Positions 1-7,926 of a DNA stretch of 64,000 nt are shown piece after piece. Position 1 is the first letter of the stretch; every line of letters begins with the position of its first letter. The DNA is from Youxingia wuxianensis (GTDB lineage: Bacteria > Bacillota > Clostridia > Oscillospirales > Ruminococcaceae): positions 62,001-126,000 of the forward strand of contig NZ_JACRTD010000006.1 of the NCBI RefSeq assembly GCF_014385085.1. The letters run 5' to 3'. Both the position numbers and the translations under genes were made by a program. The notes beneath the pieces are model-generated. The model ran no database searches. It saw only the letters and a list, made by a program, of their open reading frames with translations, and was not told the DNA's origin.

Positions 1-1
1 T

Positions 2-109
2 CTAAGCGCGGCCGGGGTGTCTTGTATTTCCGGCGCACTGGGAATAGTGTGTATGGTAAACAGCAAGAAAATTTTAGAAAAACTCAAATCTTTGCGGAAA
101 AAGAAATAA
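2..109 (+). CDS. 3' end of an unidentified gene, probably a membrane protein
   Basis: Only the last 35 codons lie in the window, ending in TAA at 107-109. The residues read as a small/hydrophobic stretch (LSAAGVSCISGALGIVCMV) followed by a strongly basic tail ending in RKKK. That looks like a final membrane segment with a cytoplasmic positive end. A strong terminator follows immediately, which supports this being a real gene end. The family cannot be told from this fragment. Confidence 0.5.
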   Translation, partial: LSAAGVSCISGALGIVCMVNSKKILEKLKSLRKKK

Positions 110-112
110 AAA

Positions 113-144
113 AGACCGTCCGGAGAACCCGGACGGTCTTTTTT
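113..144. terminator. Bidirectional intrinsic terminator
   Basis: An 11-bp stem (AGACCGTCCGG / CCGGACGGTCT) carries an A-run on the left and a T-run on the right. It can therefore end both the plus-strand gene fragment and the convergent phosphoesterase gene. Confidence 0.85.
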
Positions 145-149
145 ATGTA

Positions 150-827
150 TTATTTTAAATTAGCCTTTAAGGGTACAATCTGCTGATAAAGCGCGCGGTA
201 CAGGGGCGGTATCACCTTATCCTGATGGTATCTTCCGAAGAACCACTGTTTATATCGTACGCTCCCTGCCACCTCATCCAAGAAAGCGTTGAGATGATTG
301 GTGTGGAAGCTTTCCATATCAAGAAAGCCGCAGATCGTAGCGGAAGCTTCGTGGGTGATAATATAATCCACCACATTCCCCTGTTTATTTAAATTTCCTC
401 GGGCATAGGCCATCTCCTCCTGGGAGGGAAGCTCCTGGGCCCACCAAGTGATTCCCTGCGTGCGGTCATCCACATCCGCAGTTTCCCCGCCGCCGAATAC
501 AAATATCGTATCGGATTCGATGGTATAAATCTCTCCCCGCAGCAGCTGCATACATTTGCCGTCCACCTGCCGGGCCTTTCCGCCACAGAAATCTACAACC
601 GGCCGTTGCGCCAGCAAATCCAGATTGTCATGGGTTCCTTCACAAAAAAGCACCTGGTATTTACGCTTTCCCAGCCAGCGTAATATCTTCTGTTCCTTTT
701 TACTGCCGTCCCAAACAAACCCAAAGTCTCCGCACACAATCAATACATCGTTTTTCTTCAGCTTTTTAATCTCTTTGGATTTGAAACGTCCTATATCGCC
801 ATGAGTATCTCCGGTAACATAAATCAT
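150..827 (-). CDS. Calcineurin-like metallophosphoesterase
   Basis: A 225-residue cytoplasmic protein of the calcineurin-like metallophosphoesterase superfamily. The metal-binding motifs are visible in order: GDTHGD at the N terminus, CGDFGFVWD near residue 32, GTHDN (family GNHD/E) near residue 64, and a late THEA. It should hydrolyse a phosphomono- or diester using two metal ions, but the substrate cannot be deduced. No signal peptide is seen. The ATG at 827 follows GAGGG with a 6-7 nt spacer. It faces the preceding fragment across a shared terminator and stands 25 bp downstream of metY on the same strand, so the two may be co-transcribed. Confidence 0.8.
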   Translation of the reverse strand: MIYVTGDTHGDIGRFKSKEIKKLKKNDVLIVCGDFGFVWDGSKKEQKILRWLGKRKYQVLFCEGTHDNLDLLAQRPVVDFCGGKARQVDGKCMQLLRGEIYTIESDTIFVFGGGETADVDDRTQGITWWAQELPSQEEMAYARGNLNKQGNVVDYIITHEASATICGFLDMESFHTNHLNAFLDEVAGSVRYKQWFFGRYHQDKVIPPLYRALYQQIVPLKANLK

Positions 828-852
828 ATTTTTCCCTCTGCAACGTTTTATT

Positions 853-2154
853 TCAGCTGTTTGTCGCCAGTTGGATGGCTCTTTCCAGATCAGCGATCAA
901 ATCCTTCGGATCCTCTAGCCCAATGGACAGCCGGACAGTTTCCGGGGTGATTCCCGAGGCGGCCAGCTGTTGGTCTGAAAGCTGGCTGTGAGTGGTAGAG
1001 GCCGGATGACTGATCAGAGAGCGCACATCCCCTACATTGGTTACGTGCAGGATCAGCTGCAGGGAATCGATCAGTTTTGCCCCGGTTTCCCTGCCTCCAT
1101 GCAATCCGAAAGTAAACACGCTGCCCGCTCCTTTGGGACAATATTTTTTTACCCGATCATAGTATTTGCTGGATGGCAGTCCGGGATAATGGACAAACTT
1201 AACTTTAGGATTGCTTTCCAGATATTGGGCCACTTCCAATGCGTTATCGCAATGCTTTTGAATACGCAGGGACAGGGTTTCAATCCCCTGCAGAATCATA
1301 AACGCATTAAACGGGGAACAGCAGGCTCCCAAATCTCTGAGCATCATGGTACGCAGACGGGTGATGAACCCAGCGTTTCCACAGTCCCTGCCAAAGACTA
1401 CCCCATGGTAGCTTACGTCCGGCTCGTTATAAAGAGGATACCTTGGATTCCCCAAAAAATTGAAGTTGCCGCTGTCGGTGACAATCCCACACATGGAAGT
1501 CCCATGGCCTCCCAAAAATTTCGTAGCGGAATGAATCACTAAATCTGCGCCGTATTCAATGGGTTTGATCAGATACGGGGTGGTAAAGGTGGAATCCGCA
1601 ATCATTACAATCCCATGTTTATGAGCGATCTGAGCGATCTTTTCAATATCCGCCACATTGGCGTTGGGGTTCCCGATTACCTCTACAAAAAATGCCTTGG
1701 TTTTGTCGGTAACCGCCGCTTCCCAAGCATCCAAATCGTCCGGGTCTACAAATTTCACCTTGATTCCAATCCGCTCTAGGGTCACGCCCATCATATTGAT
1801 CGCTCCGCCGTAAATGCAGATCGAGGAGACAATTTCATCCCCAGCCTGGGCCAGATTTAAAAAGGTATTAAACATCACTGCGTGTCCGGAAGCCATAGCC
1901 AGCGCGCCTATTCCTCCGTCCAGCGCGGCCACCCTGCGTTCCAGCGCGTCGACGGTAGGATTGGAAAGACGGGTATAAATATTCCCCGGCTCTTCCAGGC
2001 TGAACAGTTTTCTTGCGTGTTCCGCGCTGTTAAAAGTGTAAGCGGTGGTCTGATAGATCGGCAGATCCACAGAATTGGTCACCGGATCCGGTTGAGTACC
2101 CGCATGTACCTGCAGCGTATCAAATCCAAATCCTTTATCGACAAAATCCAACAT
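853..2154 (-). CDS. metY: O-acetylhomoserine sulfhydrylase (aminocarboxypropyltransferase)
   Basis: A PLP enzyme of the Cys/Met metabolism family, 433 residues from the chosen start, close to the usual 425-430. It condenses O-acetylhomoserine with sulfide to give homocysteine. The opening (GFDTLQVHAGTQPDPVT), the substrate-side YTR(L)SNPT motif and the PLP-lysine context SATKFLGGHG are all present. The start is the ATG at 2154, preceded by GGAGGG with 6 nt spacing; an in-frame ATG 30 bp upstream has no such site. No SAM riboswitch was recognised upstream. A homocysteine methyltransferase is encoded 11 kb away, which fits the same pathway. Confidence 0.93.
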   Translation of the reverse strand: MLDFVDKGFGFDTLQVHAGTQPDPVTNSVDLPIYQTTAYTFNSAEHARKLFSLEEPGNIYTRLSNPTVDALERRVAALDGGIGALAMASGHAVMFNTFLNLAQAGDEIVSSICIYGGAINMMGVTLERIGIKVKFVDPDDLDAWEAAVTDKTKAFFVEVIGNPNANVADIEKIAQIAHKHGIVMIADSTFTTPYLIKPIEYGADLVIHSATKFLGGHGTSMCGIVTDSGNFNFLGNPRYPLYNEPDVSYHGVVFGRDCGNAGFITRLRTMMLRDLGACCSPFNAFMILQGIETLSLRIQKHCDNALEVAQYLESNPKVKFVHYPGLPSSKYYDRVKKYCPKGAGSVFTFGLHGGRETGAKLIDSLQLILHVTNVGDVRSLISHPASTTHSQLSDQQLAASGITPETVRLSIGLEDPKDLIADLERAIQLATNS

Positions 2155-2405
2155 AAATTTCCCTCCGATGATATAAAAAAACATTTGATTTTTGTGAACT
2201 TTTTTGTATGGCTCTTTTCTTTTTCGCAGATATTTGGTATACTATACCTAGATTATTTTTAAATTTTTCTAGATGTATTTTGTATATCATAGCACAAATT
2301 TTTTTCTACTGCAATGAAAGTTTTTGCTTTTATTCTATTGTCCAAATCCTGCCGCCGGACAATAGTTCGCTTCCCGTATCGGCAACGGAGAATGGCTCGG
2401 TTTAT

Positions 2406-3776
2406 ATGAAACGACTACTATCTGCGTTTTTAACGTTGATTATATTGTGCTCTTTTGTTTCTCTGCCGGTGTCGGCGATTAATCACGCTCCGCCGCCTTT
2501 TGCGGATACTTTGAACTCCAAAGCTATCTATATGGTCAATACTGATTCTGGAGAAGTGGTGTATGAAAAAGATTCCCAAGGCAAGATGTACCCCGCTTCC
2601 CTGACCAAGATTATGACCTGTATCCTGGCCTTGGAAATGGTGGATGATCTGGACAACGAAACCACCTCTTTAAAGACATATATCCAGGAGTACCTCTATA
2701 ACCTGCGGGTCAACGGCGGGGTGGATGTGCAGACCGGCGGTATCTATCTTAATGAAACCTTATGTATTCGGGACCTGCTGTACGCTATGATGCTTCAGTC
2801 CGCCAATGAAGCGGCCATGATGGTAGCGGATTATATTGGCGACGGTTCTATTGAATACTTTTGTGAGCTGATGAACGCCAAGGCGAAGGAGATCGGCGCG
2901 AAAAACACCAATTTTTCCAACCCTTCCGGGCTGTACGACAGCAACAACTATTCCACCGCCTATGATATGGCTAAGATTGCAGAATACGCTATGCAGAATC
3001 CGGAATTTGTAGAAATCGTCACCACCCAGGTCTATACCTCCCAGCCAACAAACAAGCAGGAAAACGGAATCCAGTGGGTTTCTACCAACCGGATGCAGAA
3101 CCCAGGGAATACGGAGTATTATTACGACGGGCTGCAGGGGATAAAAACTGGTACTCTGGAAGAATCCGGAAGCAACTTTATTTCTACCGCTACCCGGGAC
3201 GGCTACACCTATCTGCTGGTGGTGATGGGCGCTCCCTTGGAGGATGATACCGGCGCCACTTATGCGAAAAATCTGGCCTTTGTGGATACTAAGTATCTAT
3301 ATGACTGGGCATTTGAAAATTTCCGGGTAAAGACGTTGATGGACGTAGGGGATCCTATCGCGGAGGTCCCGGTAAGGCTGAACTGGGACAAGGATCATGT
3401 GCAGCTTCTGGCGTCGGAAAAATACCAGGCCCTGGTGCATAACGAAGTTACCAGCGACAGCGTTCAAACCATTCCTGAGCTTCCAGACCATGTAGACGCT
3501 CCCATTGAAAAGGGGGAGGAAATTGGCTATGTGAAGCTGATGCTGGAAGGACAGGAGATCGGGCGGGTGGCTTTGGTCGCCGGAGAAAACATAGAGCAAA
3601 GCAAGGCTCTGTATTATATGGATAAGGTAAAATCTTTCTTTAATACCTTCTTATTTAAATTCGTATTTGTGTTTGTTCTGGTAATTATTGTCCTGTATAT
3701 CGCCTTGATGGTGGTTCGAAACCACAACAAACGCAGATATCAGTCCCGGCGGCGTAAACCACCTACAAAATTATAA
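2406..3776 (+). CDS. dacF: D-alanyl-D-alanine carboxypeptidase (DacF type)
   Basis: A penicillin-binding protein of the S11 peptidase family, 456 residues, that removes the terminal D-Ala from peptidoglycan stem peptides. A signal peptide (about 1-24, ending PVSA) is followed by the three active-site motifs: SLTK (Ser65, Lys68), SAN (132-134) and KTG (247-249). A C-terminal beta-sandwich domain follows, then a single membrane helix (about 415-438) and a basic tail. That gives a membrane-anchored extracytoplasmic enzyme. The ATG at 2406 has only a weak GGAG about 15 nt upstream, but signal-peptide logic fixes it. In Bacillus dacF is a sporulation gene; whether that holds here is inference. Confidence 0.92.
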   Translation: MKRLLSAFLTLIILCSFVSLPVSAINHAPPPFADTLNSKAIYMVNTDSGEVVYEKDSQGKMYPASLTKIMTCILALEMVDDLDNETTSLKTYIQEYLYNLRVNGGVDVQTGGIYLNETLCIRDLLYAMMLQSANEAAMMVADYIGDGSIEYFCELMNAKAKEIGAKNTNFSNPSGLYDSNNYSTAYDMAKIAEYAMQNPEFVEIVTTQVYTSQPTNKQENGIQWVSTNRMQNPGNTEYYYDGLQGIKTGTLEESGSNFISTATRDGYTYLLVVMGAPLEDDTGATYAKNLAFVDTKYLYDWAFENFRVKTLMDVGDPIAEVPVRLNWDKDHVQLLASEKYQALVHNEVTSDSVQTIPELPDHVDAPIEKGEEIGYVKLMLEGQEIGRVALVAGENIEQSKALYYMDKVKSFFNTFLFKFVFVFVLVIIVLYIALMVVRNHNKRRYQSRRRKPPTKL

Positions 3777-3790
3777 TTATAAAAAGAGGA

Positions 3791-3820
3791 AGGTTCCATG
3801 GCTTGCCATGGAACCTTTTT
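3791..3820 (+). terminator. Intrinsic terminator after dacF
   Basis: An 11-bp stem (AGGTTCCATGG / CCATGGAACCT) with a 4-nt loop is followed by TTTTT. Confidence 0.85.
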
Positions 3821-3838
3821 GGTGCTTGGGGCACTTTA

Positions 3839-4177
3839 TCAAATTGGAGTAATACGCAGATATTTAATCTTCCCGTTCTCATCTTCCTGTTCTAAGGTAG
3901 CGGTAACCGGGATCACTGTGCGGCCATAGTGGATAAAATACTCAACCGTATCTTTTCCCTTATATTCTACATTTCTGATTTTAAACGGGCCGCCGTTAAA
4001 CCCAAATTTATGATGGAACATCATCTCAATCGCCATACGGCCTTCCAGATGCATAGTATCCATCTTGGCCTTTCCAAGGGAAGAATCGTGGAGTACGCCG
4101 TATTCGTCGAACAGTTCCGCCAATCCCACGTTGTCCCCGATTTCCATACAATGAATATATTTTTCCAACAGAGTCAT
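3839..4177 (-). CDS. NTF2-fold (SnoaL/ketosteroid-isomerase-like) protein
   Basis: A 112-residue soluble protein. Its layout is typical of the NTF2/SnoaL superfamily: an N-terminal helix pair (LLEKYIHCMEIGDNVGLAELF), an aspartate-rich turn (DEYGVLHDSS), a helix, then a curved beta sheet (VEYKGKDTVEYFIHYGRTV). Such folds act as isomerases, dehydratases or ligand binders. It lies 20 bp downstream of the SDR gene on the same strand, with GGAGG 8 nt before the ATG, so the two form an operon. The product may act on the same substrate as the dehydrogenase, but its catalytic residues cannot be assigned from sequence alone. Confidence 0.6.
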   Translation of the reverse strand: MTLLEKYIHCMEIGDNVGLAELFDEYGVLHDSSLGKAKMDTMHLEGRMAIEMMFHHKFGFNGGPFKIRNVEYKGKDTVEYFIHYGRTVIPVTATLEQEDENGKIKYLRITPI

Positions 4178-4197
4178 TTTCTTTTCCTCCTTCCAGT

Positions 4198-4971
4198 TTA
4201 AAATCTCTCCGAGCGAAGCAGGGCGTCAATGCCCCCATCAATATATAAGACAACCCCGTTAATTCCGCTGGCCTGAGGGGAGGATAAAAATACAATTCCG
4301 TTGGCGATCTCCTGGGCGTCTAAAAATTCATTTCTCCCATACCTTGTCGGGATGGGAATCAAGAGGGCGGCTTCTTTTTGCTTTTCGGTCATATTCTGGG
4401 TCATAGGGGTAGAAGTATTCCCAGGGGCTACCACGTTAATACGCAGGCCGTCCGCCGCCCAGGAAGGGGAAATTCTTCTGACCCACCGGGCAAGGGCATG
4501 TTTGGAGGCCCGATAGCAGGCCGGCGCATACTCCTGGGGGATATCCTTGGCAACCTCCGTCGCTTTTGCCTCATCCATTACATCTGTCAGCATATCCACC
4601 AAATCCATCGGCAAATCTTCTTGGGTAATCGAGTTGGAGGAGGTTGCCACACAGCATCCGCCCTTTTTACGAAGCAATGCACGCACGCCTTCCGCCATCT
4701 CCACTCCGGCAAAAAAGTTCAAAGAAAAAATCAGGGATGGCGGCACTGTAGGCCCTACTCCAGCGTTGCAAAGGATACCGTCAATCCCTTCCGGATACCT
4801 ATGGTATATCTGCGCAAGCGCCTGCAGCCTTCCCTCTTTTTGGGACAGATCGGCACAGAAGTCTCCTCCCCGGTAGTCAATATTAAACACTTCGTGCCCT
4901 TGGTTGAGTAGCGTGAGCCTGGTGGCGGCCCCAATGCCTGTCGTTCCTCCGGTTATTACGTAAACTCCCAT
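4198..4971 (-). CDS. SDR oxidoreductase resembling 3-alpha-hydroxysteroid dehydrogenase/carbonyl reductase
   Basis: A 257-residue classical short-chain dehydrogenase. The NAD(P) motif GGTTGIGAA starts near residue 8, the structural motif CNAG is at 68-71, and the catalytic set is a Ser at 112-114, Tyr153 and Lys157. The unusually long stretch between Ser and Tyr (about 38 residues), the length of 257, the start (ITGGTTGIGAATR) and the end (YIDGGIDALLRSERF) match what I recall of Comamonas testosteroni 3-alpha-HSD/carbonyl reductase. It would interconvert a hydroxyl and a keto group; a steroid substrate is inference. First gene of a two-gene operon with an NTF2-fold partner. GGAGG lies 6 nt before the ATG and a sigma-A-type promoter lies 70 bp upstream. 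Confidence 0.8.
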   Translation of the reverse strand: MGVYVITGGTTGIGAATRLTLLNQGHEVFNIDYRGGDFCADLSQKEGRLQALAQIYHRYPEGIDGILCNAGVGPTVPPSLIFSLNFFAGVEMAEGVRALLRKKGGCCVATSSNSITQEDLPMDLVDMLTDVMDEAKATEVAKDIPQEYAPACYRASKHALARWVRRISPSWAADGLRINVVAPGNTSTPMTQNMTEKQKEAALLIPIPTRYGRNEFLDAQEIANGIVFLSSPQASGINGVVLYIDGGIDALLRSERF

Positions 4972-5310
4972 GTCTTTCCTCCCGTTTTGTAATTTTAAAA
5001 ATTAAATCTTGCAAATATTAAATTTCGGCCGATTTGTCGATACTCTATCACAGAAAATTTATTTTGTCAAATAATCTATTTTTTAACAATTAATTTGTGC
5101 ATATTGATTATTTTTTGACAAATTTACGTAAATAGGCATAGCTTCTAGCGTTTAAGTCCTTTTTCACTCCAGAAATTTTTCTTGTACATTTTATCGATTT
5201 AATGATTTTATTCACAAAAATAAATGAATTTTAAAAAATCAAATCCTTCATTTTTACATTAAACCTCCCGATTTTGCAGCCGGAGTACGAAACCTTTCGT
5301 CAAATCCAAC
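4972..5310. other. AT-rich intergenic region, no gene seen
   Basis: About 340 bp, very AT-rich, between the SDR operon and the rplL terminator. Apart from the SDR promoter at 5042-5070 I see no reading frame, repeat or RNA. A plus-strand TTGACA near 5118 has no gene after it. Confidence 0.6.
5042..5070 (-). promoter_or_regulatory. Sigma-A-type promoter of the SDR operon
   Basis: On the minus strand, TTGACA (5070-5065) and TAGAGT (5047-5042) are separated by 17 bp, about 70 bp upstream of the SDR start codon. Confidence 0.6.
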
Positions 5311-5340
5311 AAAAAAAGCCTTTCCCAAAAGGGAAAGGCT
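5311..5340 (-). terminator. Terminator after rplL
   Basis: A 10-bp stem (AGCCTTTCCC / GGGAAAGGCT) with a 4-nt loop has a run of T on the minus-strand 3' side. It ends the rplJ-rplL transcript. No rpoB gene follows. Confidence 0.85.
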
Positions 5341-5355
5341 TTTTAAGGTAAAATC

Positions 5356-5733
5356 TTATTTCAGTTCTACGCTGGCGCCAGCATCTTCCAATTTCTTTTT
5401 GATGTCTTCCGCATCCGCTTTGGAGACGCCTTCTTTAATCGGTTTCGGAGCATTGTCAACCAGATCTTTCGCTTCTTTCAGGCCCAGACCAGTGATTTCT
5501 TTCACCAGTTTGATTACGCCCATTTTGGAAGCGCCAGCGCTGGTCAAAACAACGTCAAATTCAGATTTTTCTTCCGCGGCAGGAGCAGCAGCACCCGCAG
5601 CAGCAGCAACCATTACAGGAGCAGCGGCAGAAACACCGAATTCCTCCTCGATCGCTTTTACAAGCTCATTGAGTTCAAGCACAGTCAGAGCTTTGATATC
5701 TTCTACAAATTTTAAGATTTTCTCAGAAGCCAT
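5356..5733 (-). CDS. rplL: 50S ribosomal protein L7/L12
   Basis: A 125-residue stalk protein of the large ribosomal subunit, which binds L10 as dimers and recruits translational GTPases. It has the expected three parts: an N-terminal L10-binding helix region ([20 protein letters not shown]), an Ala-rich hinge (about 36-52), and the conserved globular C-terminal domain (KTEFDVVL-like, here [15 protein letters not shown], then [19 protein letters not shown]). GGAGG precedes the ATG. It lies 39 bp after rplJ and is followed by a terminator, so here it closes the operon. Confidence 0.98.
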   Translation of the reverse strand: MASEKILKFVEDIKALTVLELNELVKAIEEEFGVSAAAPVMVAAAAGAAAPAAEEKSEFDVVLTSAGASKMGVIKLVKEITGLGLKEAKDLVDNAPKPIKEGVSKADAEDIKKKLEDAGASVELK

Positions 5734-5772
5734 TATAAATTACCTCCTATGTTTTAATTCAATATGGGGCTG

Positions 5773-6366
5773 TTATTCTTCAGCCGCAGGTGCAGCCTCT
5801 TCAGCCGCGGGAGCAGCCTCTTCGGCTGCAGGTGCAGCTTCCTCAGCCGCGGGAGCGGTTTCCTCACCAGAACCTTCTTTTTCAGCAATTGCGTTAAGAG
5901 CAATAGCAAGGCCTTTGACATTGCCCAAAAGTACGCTGAGCAGCTGTGCGAGCAGTTGATCTCTGCTTGGCAGTTTCCCCAGCTCGGTCACTTTGGCAGC
6001 ATCGATAACGCCGCCGTCAACAAACCCTGCTTTTACAACAAATTTTCCTTTGGATGCATCCGCATACTTGGTAAGAACTTTTGCCGCTGCAACCGGATCT
6101 TCCGCGCTGACCGCCAGAGCAGTCGTCCCTTCCAAGGAAGGAATCAGCTCATCATATCCCAGTTCTTTCGCAGCGAACCGGAGCATAGTATTTTTTACAA
6201 CCGCGTACTCTACGCCCGCTTCTCTCAGTTCTTTTCTCAGCTTGGTATCATCCGCAACGCTAATGCCCTTGTAGTCAACCAGAACACCAGCAACAGCGCC
6301 TCTGAGCTTTTCAGTCAGTTCTCGCACCGCCTGTTTTTTCTGCAATAAAATCTTTTCGCTTGGCAA
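5773..6366 (-). CDS. rplJ: 50S ribosomal protein L10 with an acidic repeat tail
   Basis: L10 anchors the L7/L12 stalk to 23S rRNA and represses its own operon through the mRNA leader. I place the start at TTG 6366 (MPSEKILLQKKQ), 8 nt after GGGAGG. The GTG at 6375 lies inside that Shine-Dalgarno site, and TTG 6369 is only 5 nt away. This gives 197 residues, about 25-30 longer than usual bacterial L10. The extra length is a C-terminal tail of four tandem seven-residue units (T/AAPAAEE-type), encoded by 21-bp DNA repeats at 5776-5860. The body of the protein (DYKGISVADDTKLRKELREA and the C-terminal L12-binding helix) is ordinary. Confidence 0.95.
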   Translation of the reverse strand: MPSEKILLQKKQAVRELTEKLRGAVAGVLVDYKGISVADDTKLRKELREAGVEYAVVKNTMLRFAAKELGYDELIPSLEGTTALAVSAEDPVAAAKVLTKYADASKGKFVVKAGFVDGGVIDAAKVTELGKLPSRDQLLAQLLSVLLGNVKGLAIALNAIAEKEGSGEETAPAAEEAAPAAEEAAPAAEEAAPAAEE

Positions 6367-6375
6367 CAAATTCAC

Positions 6376-6542
6376 CTCCCGATTTTAAACAAATATACTA
6401 AAAAAGCCCTTCCTGCTTCTACCGCAGAAAGAGCATACAAAACCGCTGGAAACCTTCCAGCCATCTTCTATGGAGTCTTTCCTCGGCAGGCAGGGTAACC
6501 CTTTTACGTCTAATAAGACACCTGCTGTCTTAGGATGACAGC
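6376..6542 (-). ncRNA. L10 leader (autoregulatory mRNA leader of rplJ-rplL)
   Basis: Transcribed from the promoter just upstream, this untranslated leader has the hallmarks of the Firmicutes L10 leader: an opening stem (AAGACAGCAGGTGTCTT), the segment GACGTAAAAGGGTTACCCTGCC, and an internal GGAAGGTTTCC helix. A CTTTCTGC/GCAGGAAG hairpin next to CTTTTTTA at the 3' end could act as an attenuator. L10 bound to L7/L12 is known to bind this element in related bacteria; the identification here is by eye. Confidence 0.8.
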
Positions 6543-6548
6543 TTTATT

Positions 6549-6577
6549 ATAATACCATAACCTCTAAGCCTTGTCAA
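6549..6577 (-). promoter_or_regulatory. Promoter of rplJ-rplL
   Basis: Consensus TTGACA (6577-6572), a 17-bp spacer and TATTAT (6554-6549) on the minus strand. It sits directly upstream of the L10 leader and makes rplJ-rplL independent of rplK-rplA. Confidence 0.8.
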
Positions 6578-6591
6578 TGGCAAAATGGCGG

Positions 6592-6622
6592 TTTTCCCTC
6601 CGCCAGACAGGCGGAGGGAAAA
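6592..6622 (-). terminator. Hairpin after rplA, possible terminator
   Basis: A 13-bp perfect stem (TTTTCCCTCCGCC / GGCGGAGGGAAAA) with a 5-nt loop lies just past the rplA stop codon. The minus-strand 3' side lacks a clear T-run, so termination efficiency is uncertain. Confidence 0.5.
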
Positions 6623-6631
6623 TTATTTCCA

Positions 6632-7324
6632 TTACATAAATTTGCTTGGATTAATCTTAATTCCAGGTCCCATGGTGGTTGCAACAACACAAGACTTTAC
6701 GTACTGGCCTTTTGCCGCAGCAGGTTTCGCTTTTACAATAGCGCTCATCAGGGTTTCAAAATTCTGCTGGAGCTTCTCTGCGCCAAAGGATACTTTTCCA
6801 ATGGGGCAGTGAATGATATTGGTTTTATCCAGACGATATTCAATCTTACCGGCCTTCGCCTCGGTAACCGCTTTGGCCACGTCAGGAGTAACCGTACCGG
6901 CTTTGGGGTTTGGCATCAAGCCACGGGGTCCCAAAATTTTACCCAAACGACCAACAACGCCCATCATGTCAGGGGAAGCGATTACAACGTCAAAATCCAT
7001 AAAGTTTTCTTTCTGGATTTTCTCCATCAAATCTTCCGCGCCTACATAATCCGCGCCGGCATCCTGGGCAGCCTGTACATTATCGCCTTTCGCAAATACA
7101 GCTACGCGAACTTTTTTACCGGTTCCGTTGGGAAGTACCACCGCGCCGCGCACCTGCTGGTCCGCATGACGGGAGTCAACGCCCAAACGGACATGAACCT
7201 CTACCGTCTCGTCAAATTTTGCTTTGCCGGTTTTGGTGCAAAGCTCCATTGCTTCTGTTGTATCATACAGCTTCAAAGCTTCCAGGAGCTTTGCGCTGTC
7301 AGAATATTTTTTACCGTGTTTCAT
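6632..7324 (-). CDS. rplA: 50S ribosomal protein L1
   Basis: A 230-residue L1-stalk protein that helps release deacylated tRNA and can repress the L11-L1 operon. It starts [15 protein letters not shown] and carries the conserved [27 protein letters not shown] stretch (interrupted here only by numbering) and the late [19 protein letters not shown] segment. Length is standard. A GGAGGAG site precedes the ATG. It follows rplK by 58 bp and is the last gene of the rpmG-secE-nusG-rplK-rplA string. Confidence 0.97.
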   Translation of the reverse strand: MKHGKKYSDSAKLLEALKLYDTTEAMELCTKTGKAKFDETVEVHVRLGVDSRHADQQVRGAVVLPNGTGKKVRVAVFAKGDNVQAAQDAGADYVGAEDLMEKIQKENFMDFDVVIASPDMMGVVGRLGKILGPRGLMPNPKAGTVTPDVAKAVTEAKAGKIEYRLDKTNIIHCPIGKVSFGAEKLQQNFETLMSAIVKAKPAAAKGQYVKSCVVATTMGPGIKINPSKFM

Positions 7325-7382
7325 CTAATCTTCTCCTCCTTAGAGTGGTAATTAACGGATTTTTCCTCCCACCCGGGGAGCA

Positions 7383-7808
7383 TCAGTCTACAACCTCTAC
7401 GCCCATGCTTCTGCAGGTACCGGCAATCATGCTGATCGCGGTATCAATGTTAGCGGCGTTGAGGTCAGGCATTTTCTGCTCCGCAATTTTTTGAAGCTGT
7501 TCTCTGGTGATCTTTCCAACTTTGGTTTTGTTGGGCACACCAGAACCGCTCTGCAGTCCGATCGCTTTTTTGATCAGTACCGCGGCTGGTGGAGTCTTTG
7601 TGATAAAGCTGAAGGAACGGTCTGCATAAACTGTAATAACAACAGGGATAATCAGCCCCGCGTCATTTTTTGTACGCTCGTTGAAGTCCTTCGTAAACGC
7701 CATAATATTAACACCGTGCTGACCTAAGGCAGGTCCAACCGGTGGTGCAGGTGTTGCTTTGCCTGCAGGGATTTGCAGCTTAATATAGCCTACAACCTTT
7801 TGAGCCAT
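7383..7808 (-). CDS. rplK: 50S ribosomal protein L11
   Basis: A 141-residue protein of the GTPase-associated centre. It begins [18 protein letters not shown], with the conserved [15 protein letters not shown] motif and the rRNA-binding C-terminal domain ([18 protein letters not shown]). Length matches the family exactly. The start has an AGGTGC-type site upstream. It sits between the structured spacer after nusG and rplA. Confidence 0.98.
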   Translation of the reverse strand: MAQKVVGYIKLQIPAGKATPAPPVGPALGQHGVNIMAFTKDFNERTKNDAGLIIPVVITVYADRSFSFITKTPPAAVLIKKAIGLQSGSGVPNKTKVGKITREQLQKIAEQKMPDLNAANIDTAISMIAGTCRSMGVEVVD

Positions 7809-7926
7809 GTTTAAAGCACCTCCAAAATTAGTGGTAAATTTCGAAACAGCAGAGCTGTTTCTCCCACAAGCTGGCCGGTCTGCCAGCTCATATATGCCGG
7901 AATCTCACCGGCGCCTCAAAAAAAGA
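7809..7926 (-). ncRNA. Structured spacer / leader between nusG and rplK
   Basis: The 118-bp gap can fold, on the transcribed minus strand, into consecutive hairpins: CGCCGGTGAGATTCCGGC, AGCTGG...CCAGCT, and GAAACAGC-TCT-GCTGTTTC (8-bp stem). The last lies just ahead of the rplK Shine-Dalgarno. Such a layout suggests RNA processing or L1/L11-operon translational control. No known RNA family is assigned. Confidence 0.4.

Noticed and set aside
2155..2405. SAM riboswitch upstream of metY
   Set aside because: The upstream region is short and AT-rich and shows none of the S-box conserved segments.
3839..4971. Bile-acid 7-dehydroxylation (bai) genes
   Set aside because: The SDR resembles 3-alpha-HSD/carbonyl reductase more than BaiA, the NTF2-fold protein is much shorter than BaiE, and no other bai genes are present.
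5118..5150. Plus-strand TTGACA promoter in the AT-rich gap before rplL
   Set aside because: All neighbouring downstream genes are on the minus strand and there is no RNA-like structure.
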